From NCBI GenBank assembly GCA_001969505.1, contig LSSK01001166.1, positions 1-64,000 of the forward strand: a stretch of 64,000 nt of DNA, given 5' to 3'. This document shows positions 1 to 9,454 of the stretch, piece by piece (position 1 is the stretch's first letter; each line of letters starts with the position of its first letter). Both the position numbers and the translations under genes were made by a program. The notes under the pieces are model-generated. The model was not told where the DNA came from and searched no databases. It saw nothing but the letters and a program-made list of their open reading frames with translations. Source of the DNA: Zancudomyces culisetae. Its lineage: Eukaryota; Kickxellomycota; Harpellomycetes; Harpellales; Legeriomycetaceae.

Positions 1-421
1 ACAAATGATACAAACAACACATACACACGTACACACAATTATAATGAATATGAAGAGGGTATACTAAGTACCAACCATTCACAAGTAGTAAGGTATATGC
101 TTATAAACATTAGAATCAGAGTTTACCTTGATCCATACATGGTATAAACTATATTAGATTGATTAAAGCAATTTTTAGTTCAATAGAGAATCAGTTGCAA
201 GTCATTGTGATCGTTATTTTTTCAAAAAAAAACTGCTGGTTAAAATATATCACGTGTAGCCACAAGTTCTAAGCTCAATTAAATAAGAGTAAAAAAAAGT
301 AAATGCCAATCTCCAATAAAACCAACACCTCCAACGTTCATAATAACCCAAGATCAGGTAGAATTATCAAGCAGTCAGCCATAACAGATAAAAAAAGACA
401 CCACAGTGGCTGGCAGAAGGC
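1..421. other. Spacer downstream of the J-protein gene
   Basis: AT-rich DNA with A-runs. The open frame at about 303-785 on the plus strand is mostly the antisense shadow of the J-protein coding end. I see no gene here. Confidence 0.6.
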
Positions 422-1739
422 TTATGACATAAAGTTGAAAGGATTGGAGTCCATGTTTGGATCAGCTGTGGTATTACTGAACACTTTCCCCACTGCTTTC
501 AAAGCTATTGCACGTCGTTTAGAGATGCTCTTTGGAATAGAAGAGTCAAATAAAACCTTGTCACAGACATCGCGCAGAACTGTTTCAATTTCTAGTTTTC
601 CAGCTTTCCAGATGGTTTCTAAACCCTTTTTCGCAGCTTCTGCCTCAAGAGCCGCTCGCTGTTCAGGGCTATATCCACGCTTTTCAGCCTCATTTAGCTG
701 TATTGAGACGCGCTGTAGGTCAATCGCGGCCTTAATAATTGTATATGTCCCACCGATAACTTCACCTTTTTCCTTGAATGAATGATAAACCCCTCTAAGA
801 GCACCCATAAACTCTTGTCTTTCCATATAGTGATTTGCCTTAGCGCAGTATATATGTCCAATTGCATGAAGAAGCTCCACGCCTAACGATTCAGTACGCA
901 GTTCATTGGCATCGAATTCAATCTTCTTTTTAAATGCCTCAAGTGACTGCGTGTCGTCGCCACCAGTGTTTTCAGCATATATAGAAAGTGTTGCTATCAA
1001 ATTTTCCGCGAGATCGTTTACTCGTTTTTCGTGCTTTGCAAGTCTCTCCTCCTCCTTCTTTCTCTGAATTTCCCTCTTCCTGGCCTTTTCAATCTTGTGC
1101 TGGGCTTTGGCTTCCTTAATCTCCTGCTTAGTCTTTGGCCTATCGGTGATGTCAACATGCGGTGTAAGCGTAATTGTTTCTTGAAATGTGTTTGTTGTAC
1201 CCATCTCGCTTTCCTCCATTGCTTCGTCGAGATGTCTTATAATATTCAGCTCGCCAATAAAGTCCCCAAATCTACCACCACCAAACAACATATCAAAGAA
1301 CACTGACGGATCTATCTGGTTATCCGCCACGCCCTTATTCGCTCCAAACATGTTATATTCTCGCCGAAGTTTTTCATCACATAATACTTGATATGCTTGT
1401 GATATTTTTTGAAACTTTTCCTGTGATCCTTCCTCCTTATTTTTATCCGGATGGTATTTCAGTGCCAGCACATAGTAACTTTTTTTGATTTGGGCTTGTG
1501 TGGCTGTTGGCGAAACATTTAGCCATTCATAGTACTCGGTTTCTAACGGCTCTTCGTCTAAATCGGTATTTTCATTTTGTCACTTAGTGAAAAACAATTG
1601 CGGATCAGAGATTCTCCGATCTATGAGATTATAAGTTCAGAAACTTACCTGTTCCTTTGCCTCGCCCACCTTTGGGCTTTCCTGAACCGAAATTTGTGTT
1701 TGATTCTTCCGTATGCTTTTGATTACTTGAATCGGCCAT
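422..1739 (-). CDS. CAJ1: J-domain co-chaperone, CAJ1/DJP1 type (2 exons)
   Basis: Type-C/II J-protein that would stimulate Hsp70; yeast relatives Caj1 and Djp1 act at membranes and in peroxisomal or mitochondrial protein import. Exon 1 is 1649-1739, with ATG at 1739, and exon 2 is 422-1557. The join is phase 1 (GTAAGT donor, ATTTAG acceptor) and gives 408 residues. Exon 1 encodes a Gly/Lys-rich leader ending GRGKGT. The J-domain follows as [12 protein letters not shown]..., with the intact HPD motif in [14 protein letters not shown]. Next come the [15 protein letters not shown] segment typical of Caj1, a Lys/Glu-rich coiled coil ([20 protein letters not shown]), and the C-terminal Caj1/DnaJ-X region with [17 protein letters not shown]. 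Without exon 1 and the intron the J-domain would lack helix I. Whether it matches Caj1 or Djp1 more closely cannot be decided by eye. Confidence 0.88.
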
Positions 1740-3008
1740 ATTTATGTTATTATATCGGATTATCTAACTTTTTCCCTTGTTAAAAAAAAAAGAGAGAAAT
1801 GATGTTCGTATTCAAATTTAATTAAATGCCCACACGCAGCTAATATTTTCTATAAATGATTTACAAAGCTGGTATTTTCGAAAAATTTGAGAATATAGAC
1901 CTCTTTTCAAAATAGATAAAAGTTAAGCAAGTGTGTTTTAAACATGCTTATAAAACTACCTGAACCTTGCCCTTTTTTATTTCATTTTGTTTGTTCTGCC
2001 AATTTGCGTGTTTTTTTTTTGACCTACAATTTTTCAACAATTAGCAATTCCCCCCCAACAATATGAACAAAATATTTAGATAAATTTTACTTTGTTCATA
2101 GTATAATTGCACCAAATATTTGCCTTTCAACAGCCTTTTTTTTCTATAAAAGGAAGGCAAAAATAAGTTTTGTTTGAATTTAGCCAAGTGCCGAGAATAT
2201 GTTAGTATTTTTTTTTGAATAAAAAGTTACAATTGGGACGCCAATTGCATTACTGTAGAAAAGAGGGAGGGGAGAGCGGATGCAATGAAAATATTAGCCA
2301 TCTATTCGTTTACATCACGGGGTTATCATTTTGGCCAATAACCATTGGCGCTAGTTTGAAATTTCCTCATGGTTGGTTTGCAGTTCATGCAAGTAAACCG
2401 ATGTATATGTAGAAGGAAATGTAACCAGCAAACGAGATGTAAGAAATGCCACGCTGGATGTACATACCATTAACACTCAACTCTCACTTATTAACATCTC
2501 TTGCTTAGATACTCTACGTTTACACTTAACACCCGCCAGTTCTAAAAACAATACATGGTGGATCTTCAGTAAGCTGAAGCGCTACTGGGTTTTGGGTATA
2601 TTAAGTGAGTTAGAAGTGTGAGAGGAAAGGGACGAAAGCATCCAGGTTTTTACAAGAAGAAAAAAGCGCAAATTCTTGAAGCATCGGCTTTGTGTTTTTA
2701 TGTGACACACTGGGTGTGCATTTGTAGCATTCAGTTGATTTTGGTGTGCTACAACAAAATAAAACTAACATCAGGATTATTATACATTCTAAAAACAAGT
2801 AAAATAGCGCCATCAAAAATAAAGCAAATGACAGGCCAGCTGTTTATACCAGGAATCTTTCAATATCATCCCTATTTGACATTTAAAGTATATAAATGCA
2901 TTGAAATAAAAATACACCGATAATGGCCTTAGTATAGCGATATGCCAAAATAAACGAAAACTGAAAAAGGGGGCAAAAATAAATGGGCAAAGCACAACAG
3001 TACAAATC
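1740..3008. other. Spacer between J-protein and KAT14-like genes
   Basis: AT-rich with T/A runs. A possible extra 3' exon of the KAT14-like gene lies on the minus strand at 2813-2960. It is in phase after a GTAAGA donor at 3012 and has a TTTTTCAG acceptor, but it encodes an unconvincing aromatic-rich 49-residue tail. Nothing else resembling a gene was seen. Confidence 0.5.
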
Positions 3009-4709
3009 TTACCTAGTCATTCCATACTCCGCCCCAAAGCTCCCATACTTCTCAAAAAGTGTCGTAGTGTTTTTAGACTTGTGCTTTGATTGGATAAATT
3101 CCGTATAATCACTAGCAATATCAGCGCAGGCATCATCATGACCATCTGCTTTTGAGTTGGAAAATGAGCTCCCGAAGACTTTGGCCAAGTAGCCAGGATG
3201 GTTTACAAGTCTTGCTGTCATTAAAGCAAAGGGGCCGCTAACACTACTATAAGCTGCAGCATCGGATAGTACAAGTCTTTCAGGCAGATTTGCGCGCGAG
3301 TACGTATCATTTTCTGTAGATGAATCGGATATATAATCCGAGGAACTAGAGGAACTGGACGCAGTGGTTAGAATGGAGACATCCTGGTCTGAGTCCTCGC
3401 CATCTACTCTATGCTGCTCACGCATTCCTCTTTTTTGTTCTTTATCCCCATGTGCCCATTTTTTTGATTCAGCCGTTTTGTCGTGGCTAGATTTTTTGGT
3501 GGCGTACTTTAGGGTATTTTTTGAGGTATTTTTAATTGACCTTTGTGAAGAATTGTCTCCAGCAGTACCATAATCATCTTCATCGTCCTTACTGAGCCGT
3601 GACTTTTTGGTCACATATTTTCGTTTTTGTCGATCTTTTTCTTTTTCCTTTGATTTGTCGCTTTTGGAGTTTTCTTGTTTTTTTTCTTTTGTGTAAATAT
3701 ATATTATCATATGAGAATTCCATTAGATTTGGTATTATCATCGCAAAGGGCTTTGAGGTTAGGCTAGTTATTGCAAAATACTAAAAGTAAAAAAATTAAG
3801 ACAAGTGATAGATATCTTACTTTTCAAATCCACTTGCGAGGGTGGTGTGAGATCATCTAGAGACCAGTTTCCGTTCTGACCAGTTTCCTCAAAGCCCGAT
3901 TTAAATAGATAGCTATGGGTAGAAATACACCCTGCAATGGTGTTATGCCAGGTTGGGGTTCCTATTAATTAAAATATTTTCAACTTAGCACAGTTGTTAG
4001 ATAAGATCTATAAATCGTCTATTTACACTATAATGAAGATCATTTTATTAAAGAGAGCCCATAAAAAATAGCTTTTTATAAAAAAAAGGCGTACAGTTAG
4101 AGCAACTCGGCAACAAAAGCGAAATAAGTATGAAGGTGTACTTACGTGTCTTTCCAGGCATAAGATCGTCCCAGTATTCATCAAATACCACACATATCCC
4201 CTCTTTCCACCGAAAGTACTTCTTTTCAGGATATTTGTGTATTAGATGGTATAAAACGAGGTAGATAGCCTGCAGCCTGTCAGGAATGTAATTAGGATTC
4301 GCCATCGCATTAGATACATATGTTTAGGAAAGTTTCTCTTTTGGAATTCAAAGACCAAAAGTAACAATACCGATAAATGCGTAGGAATATTGATATTTAC
4401 CAACTAATAGCAATTCGACTGTATGAATGTGTATGGCTTGGGGAATTGCAGTTGTTACATGTGAATTTGTAGTAGCAATCCCCAATTAGCGGTCTTAATT
4501 TAAGTCCTACTGCTTCTATTCTTCCAAAAAAGTGTCTGTCAATGAGAAAATGTTTTACGTTTTTAAAGAATCTTTACAGAATGAAATAAAATAAAAAATA
4601 GCGTAATGGGTGTGGATAATATGAACTCACTATAATCATATTTTTCCGAACAAACACTACATGTTAGTAGTCCAGCATCCAAATGCTCGAGTTCAGACTC
4701 GGCTTCCAT
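3009..4709 (-). CDS. KAT14/CSRP2BP (ATAC2)-like zinc and winged-helix protein (5 exons)
   Basis: Exons on the minus strand are 4631-4709, 4401-4515, 4146-4276, 3821-3961 and 3009-3685; all phases agree, giving 380 residues. Exons 1-2 encode a zinc site C-x2-C-x25-C-x2-C (TCSVC ... YYKFTCNNC). Exons 2-4 encode a winged-helix-like region (LQAIYLVLYHL, YFRWKEGICVVFDEYW, TPTWHNTIAGCIST, NGNWSL). This order and spacing match my recollection of the N-terminal half of animal KAT14/CSRP2BP, including the 25-residue gap between cysteine pairs and the FRWKE and TW..T.AGC motifs. The rest is a Lys/Ser/Asp-rich disordered tail; no GNAT acetyltransferase domain is visible. In animals KAT14 is a scaffold of the ATAC histone acetyltransferase complex; a chromatin role here is inference. 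The last codons ACT AGG TAA contain a GTAAGA donor-like site, so the 3' end may extend further. Confidence 0.72.
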
Positions 4710-5198
4710 CGTGGTACTAAAGAATTTGTTTTCTGATTCAAAATATTAAGGATTATGGGAATTGATTTTTTTGAAAAGTAAAACTAAATATATTAAAATA
4801 AAACAAAGTAAAATGCGAAAACTCAAATTTCAATCTGCTTTGTGCCCAAAATATCCGTCGCCCAATAAATAAAATGCGACCAATAAGAAAGAGAAGATCT
4901 ATAGCACCAAAGTCTATGCTATTAACTACTACATCCTGAAAATTTTAAAACAGCTAAAAGTAATTTAACTAAACATAAAAATTTAAGGAAAAAAAATGCG
5001 CCAGACATTGATCCGTGCTCGGTTATTGTGCCCTGAACATCGATGCTAGCAAAGCAAGGGGTACGAGTAAGTGAAGATATATATTCCAATTAACGCATAT
5101 ATTCAAGAGCTTGAAAAAAAGTAGCGCTATGAATGCTAGCCACCAACCGAAAGGGGTAAACTTTTTTTCCTACAAACCATGAATTACATGTCAAAAAG
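4710..5198. other. Spacer between KAT14-like and gankyrin genes
   Basis: AT-rich, 0.5 kb, between the KAT14-like start and the gankyrin stop. It would hold the promoter of the KAT14-like gene and the terminator of the gankyrin gene, but no specific element could be recognised. Confidence 0.5.
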
Positions 5199-6736
5199 CT
5201 AGATTCTTTCCTCAATAAACTGCTTAACCGTGGGTTCTGTGCACAAATCAATGGGCTTTAGCCCATCTGCGTTAACGCTGTCTTTATCAGCGCCCAATTC
5301 TACCAAACGAACCGCCAAATCACCCAAGCACTCTTCACAAGCCAGGTGTCTATACAACAGTTTAAAAATATCATAGCACTGTTAGTACCTACATATTGAG
5401 ACATGTTGTTTGCAACACTATAAGAGCATAAAATAGGGGGAATATATGTGAAAAAACAAAAAACAAAAAGAGAAACTCGATATGAGCTTACAATGGGGTA
5501 TTTCCAACTTTATCGTGTGCATTTATATTTCCTTTATTGTTTGCCAGGAGTTTGACAATCGAATAATATCCCTTAGATGCCGCTCTATGCCTTTTTAGTG
5601 TTATCGGCGTTAGTATTCTTCGTGTCAAGATGTAAATATACAATAAATATACGTATGCACAACTTACAATGCATTCTGGCCAAGTTTATTTTTCGCGTTT
5701 ATATCCGAACCCTTGGATACTAATAGCTCGCATACCTAATTTGTATGTATTTTAAGTATATCAGGTACTGCCTACAAGTCCTGCCTATTAGATAAAAAGC
5801 GAAATAGCTTACCTCGATATTATTTTTGGACGCCGCGTAATGTCTATAACGAATAAATTTTGTTATGGCTAACAGTCTCACAAAGTAGTGATTTTATACA
5901 TAGGATTTATATGGTAAGGATGAATGCATATCTTACAGTGCTGTATTTCCGCCCTCGTTTGAAATATTAGGATTGGCTCCTCTATCCAACAACAGTTTAA
6001 CAATATCGATACTACCTTGGGAGGCTGGTTTAGTATACAAAAATGCAAAACAAAGATTTAGTTGGTAATTCTCAGAATATTTTGGTAAACCCTAGAGAGT
6101 TACAGGAACTGTGTAATACATACATGCGATCATTAACGGTGTCCATCCAGTCTAAGTAGAATAGAGCGAGAAATTAGAGTATAAACAAATGAAAGCTATC
6201 TAAATCCAAACGTGCTGAGAAAGCAATCAGAGTGAGTGCTAAAATCCGCAAAATATGTCTTACTTCGTCAGCAACTTCTATTTTTGCACCTTCATTGACC
6301 AGAAATTCTGCAATATCCGCATGATTACCCGAGACTATTTATTGTACACAGTCTTAATCAAGTTACTTGCTTGATCTCCTCGAAATAAAGGAATTCGCTT
6401 TTTAAAGAAATTCTGCTAATTCTTTGGGGACATTTCTTTTTTATAGAGTCAAATAAAAATAAAATGGTAAAACATGAGCTTTAGACTTGCCTGCCCAATG
6501 CAAAGGCGTCCTGCTATCCTATATTTAAAAATGGAATAGTGAAATACCACCACAAACATTCGTGAAAAACGAAGAATTTAAAAAAGAAAAACAGAACCAG
6601 GGAAAACTCGCAACTAAATAAACCTCAGTTGTTTGCCTACCTCGTCTGGTTTGTCAATTAGTTTGGGATTTTGGTGCAAGTAATCCTTTATGTACTCTAG
6701 TTTTCCTTCGTATGCTGCTTGACTAGCTGAATCCAT
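5199..6736 (-). CDS. NAS6: Gankyrin / 26S proteasome assembly chaperone Nas6 (PSMD10), 9 exons
   Basis: Ankyrin-repeat chaperone that binds the C-terminal part of proteasome ATPase Rpt3 during base assembly. Exons on the minus strand: 6641-6736, 6491-6518, 6264-6334, 6124-6151, 5937-6024, 5813-5843, 5668-5735, 5492-5590, 5199-5349. They total 660 nt (219 residues; human PSMD10 is about 226). Reading phases agree at all eight joins. The protein starts MDSASQAAYEGKLEYIKDYL and contains repeat cores DSRTPLHWA, TGWTPLMIA, NTALHYAASKNN, NALHRAASKGY and NTPLHLACEE, as in gankyrin. Exons 2+3, exons 6+7 and exon 8 are each exactly 99 nt, one 33-residue ankyrin unit. Intron 2 has a GC donor (GGGCAG|GCAAGT); the others are GT-AG. 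Only fragments of this gene form open frames, so it is easy to miss. Confidence 0.92.
6341..6490 (-). other. Intron region of gankyrin with GC-AG boundaries
   Basis: The intron after exon 2 starts GCAAGT instead of GTAAGT, within a strong donor context (CAG|GCAAGT), and ends at AAATAG just before exon 3 (6334). The GC-AG class is an established minor variant of U2 introns. Confidence 0.7.
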
Positions 6737-6924
6737 GACTGCTATTGAATTTATCTGTAGAGTTGTGTAGTAGTTTATTAATGAAGTTTGTATTTTACTC
6801 CTTATTTTTAGCTTTGTTGTATTTGTGAAGTTCTTCAGAGATTGGGTTTGAATATTAGAAAATAGCGATGAAAAAAATAGCCGGTTTTGGAACCAACCAG
6901 TTTCAAGAATTGAAAAGAAACACA

Positions 6925-6970
6925 AAAGCCAAAGCCAAAGCCACAACCACAACCAAAACCAAAACCAAAA
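6925..6970. repeat. Degenerate hexamer tandem repeat (AAAGCC/ACAACC/AAAACC)
   Basis: About three AAAGCC, two ACAACC and three AAAACC units in succession, roughly 200 bp upstream of the gankyrin start. It looks like a decaying microsatellite. Confidence 0.8.
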
Positions 6971-7364
6971 TTAAACATACTCTCTACTACTTGCCCATAC
7001 ATGTACTAAAACAATAGTGCAAGTAGTGTTGTGTGTGTGTATCTAGAGGGGAAGAATGAACATCCCATCCTCCCTGTAATAACTACACTCCCTGGCAAAG
7101 AAAAAACACGTTGCTGCCCATCCACTTGCTAGAACTGTGTGATATTTTAATTTTTTTTGTACAAAGTACATCAAAGCCTACACTTATGTGCTTTATGATC
7201 ATTTACGAGTTTTATGTGCAAAAAGCAGGAATATCTGTCGATCATTGCATTTAGATAAAGGCGTGACGCGAAGAATCTCTTAGTTTCATTTCAAGTTATG
7301 CCAACTTTCGCGTAGACAAAGAAAAGAATTGACATCATGGTATCGTTTAAATTTCTCTTTTTTC

Positions 7365-7397
7365 TCCCCTCCCCTCCCCTCCCCTTCCTTCCCTCCT
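7365..7397. repeat. CCCCT pyrimidine tract
   Basis: Four close copies of CCCCT followed by CCTTCCTTCCCTCCTTC. The minus strand carries at least four G4 runs with one-base loops, so a G-quadruplex is possible on that strand. Confidence 0.7.
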
Positions 7398-8452
7398 TCA
7401 CCAACTTCCCAAAAGCTTGCAAAAATGGAAAATCATTAACCCACCAATAAGAAAATAGCAAATGTAATTTAAAGCATATTCCACAGAAAAAAAAAACACT
7501 AAATTACACAAGATAGTAAGGATGAAAGGAGAGCAAGAAGTTCAACAATCTCTAAAGGTACAGGAGTAGAGTTTTTTCGCATTCCCTCCCTACTCATCAC
7601 AATCCCGCAAAGTGTGTTGGGTGAAATTGAAAAATGTGGGAAAATCACATACATCTACAAAGAGTCTTACGTATGCATTTTTTTTGCTTTAGCCAAGAAA
7701 GAAAAGTAATTTTCCTTTTGATTTGGGAAAAGATGATGGGGCTTTTTTTAACCCTTTTATACCATTTTTTTTGTATTACAAACAAATGTTTAGTATTAGT
7801 AATAACACTAAAATTGTAGATAAGAGTATAATTGAACACAACTACTAGTTGTAAACAAAAAATTATAAAATAAAGAATTCGGAAAAAAAAATTTTTTTCA
7901 AGTCTACTAAAATAAAAAAGTAAAACAATTAGACAAATGAAAAAACGGGGATGGCAAATGGCAATAATAATAAGAGCGACAAAACCGCAAAAAATTAAAA
8001 AAACCTCTTTCTCATTTATTTATTTGAACTTTGTTGTTGATATACCAATAATACTGAAACGGCATAGTGTTATTGTAAATTCGACAGATCCAGCAATATA
8101 CCAGCCTCATAAATGTGAATATAGCGACGGCTAGGATCAGTATAGAATAATTCTTTTAATCTCAATACTTACATATATTTTTTTTTACGTTGACTTTCTT
8201 ATCCGAAATCTCATCTAAATTGTATTAAAAAAGAATCGAATAGTCTCGAGGACGATCATCTTGTATAAAAACATCTATAACTAAAAGGAACAAAAGAATA
8301 ACAAGGAAAAACACAAATCAACCTTATAATCTTTGTAAAACATTATCAAACGCAATAATCTTAATATAGCTATAGAAAGAATCTTAAAAACAAAACAAAA
8401 CAAAACAAAAGATAAACCAATTTAAAAAAAGAGCGAAAACAAAACAACAAAG

Positions 8453-9454
8453 ATGAATAGCAATACAAATAGATTAGCACTACCTAGAACGCCCGAAATA
8501 AGGAATCCGAACATGGGATTTGAACAAGGCAGCAAAGGCGGCGCAATGGGATATATGGGTAATGGGTCGAGTGGGGGAGGGATGGGTGGAGTAGAGCCAT
8601 CAAGGACAATGATGACAAATAATAGTAGCAATGTTGACGGTGAAGAGAGCGTAGGAGTTGGGGCAGGTGGGTTAAGGACCGACCATAGTGTGGCGGGAAT
8701 AGTTCCAACACTACAGTAAGCTGAATTAACAAGATGGTTAAATAATGATATTAAAATAGTGATGAGAGAAGATGAGGACAGGTATTAAGTGTAGTTTTAA
8801 AAATAAATGATAGAAATATAGTGGCAACGGTAAATCTGGACTGTCGGTTAGATTTAAAAACTATAGCGTTGCACGCACGTAATGCCGAATATAATCCAAA
8901 GGTATTAAGACGTATAGATATATTTAAGTTGTAGTGATTGTGATAGTGTGGAAAAGAAAAAAGAATTATAAAGCAGAAAAGCAAATAAAACGGGAAAAAC
9001 AATTTTTTTAAAAAAAAAATAGCGTTTTGCGGCTGTGATTATGAGAATCCGAGAGCCTAAAACTACGGCATTGATATTTGCATCGGGGAAGATGGTAGTA
9101 ACAGGAGCAAAATCGGAGGATGACTCCAAGTTGGCAGCACGTAAATATGCAAGAATTGTGCAAAAGCTAGGGTTCCCGGCAAAGTTTACGGACTTCAAGA
9201 TCCAAAATATAGTGGGCAGTTGTGACGTGAAGTTTCCAATCCGGTTGGAAGGGCTGGCATACTCGCACGGACATTTCAGTAGTTACGAGCCTGAGCTGTT
9301 TCCTGGGTTGATCTACCGGATGGTTAAGCCTAAAATCGTATTACTTATTTTTGTGAGTGGAAAGATTGTGCTTACTGGTGCAAAAGTGCGGACTGAGATT
9401 TATCAGGCATTTGAGGCGATTTATCCTGTATTGACTGAATTTAGGAAGCCGTAG
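8453..9454 (+). CDS. SPT15: TATA-binding protein TBP (3 exons)
   Basis: General transcription factor that binds TATA DNA for RNA polymerases I, II and III. Exons 8453-8715, 8814-8901 and 9023-9454 join in frame (phases 2 and 0) to give 260 residues. The first 83 or so residues are a Gly/Ser/Met-rich species-specific tail. The conserved saddle then begins [20 protein letters not shown] and holds both direct repeats, with hallmark stretches [56 protein letters not shown] and [10 protein letters not shown]. The ATG at 8453 is the first in the long frame. The last 14 bases overlap the coding end of PRP4 on the other strand. Confidence 0.97.

Larger units (their letters stand above)
6737..8452. 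other. Divergent spacer between gankyrin and TBP
   Basis: Shared upstream region of two divergent genes. It contains a degenerate hexamer run (6925-6970), a CCCCT tandem run (7365-7397), a GT run near 7030 and A/T tracts. The short open frames at 7634-7839 and 7937-8134 have no recognisable content. No gene is supported. Confidence 0.55.
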
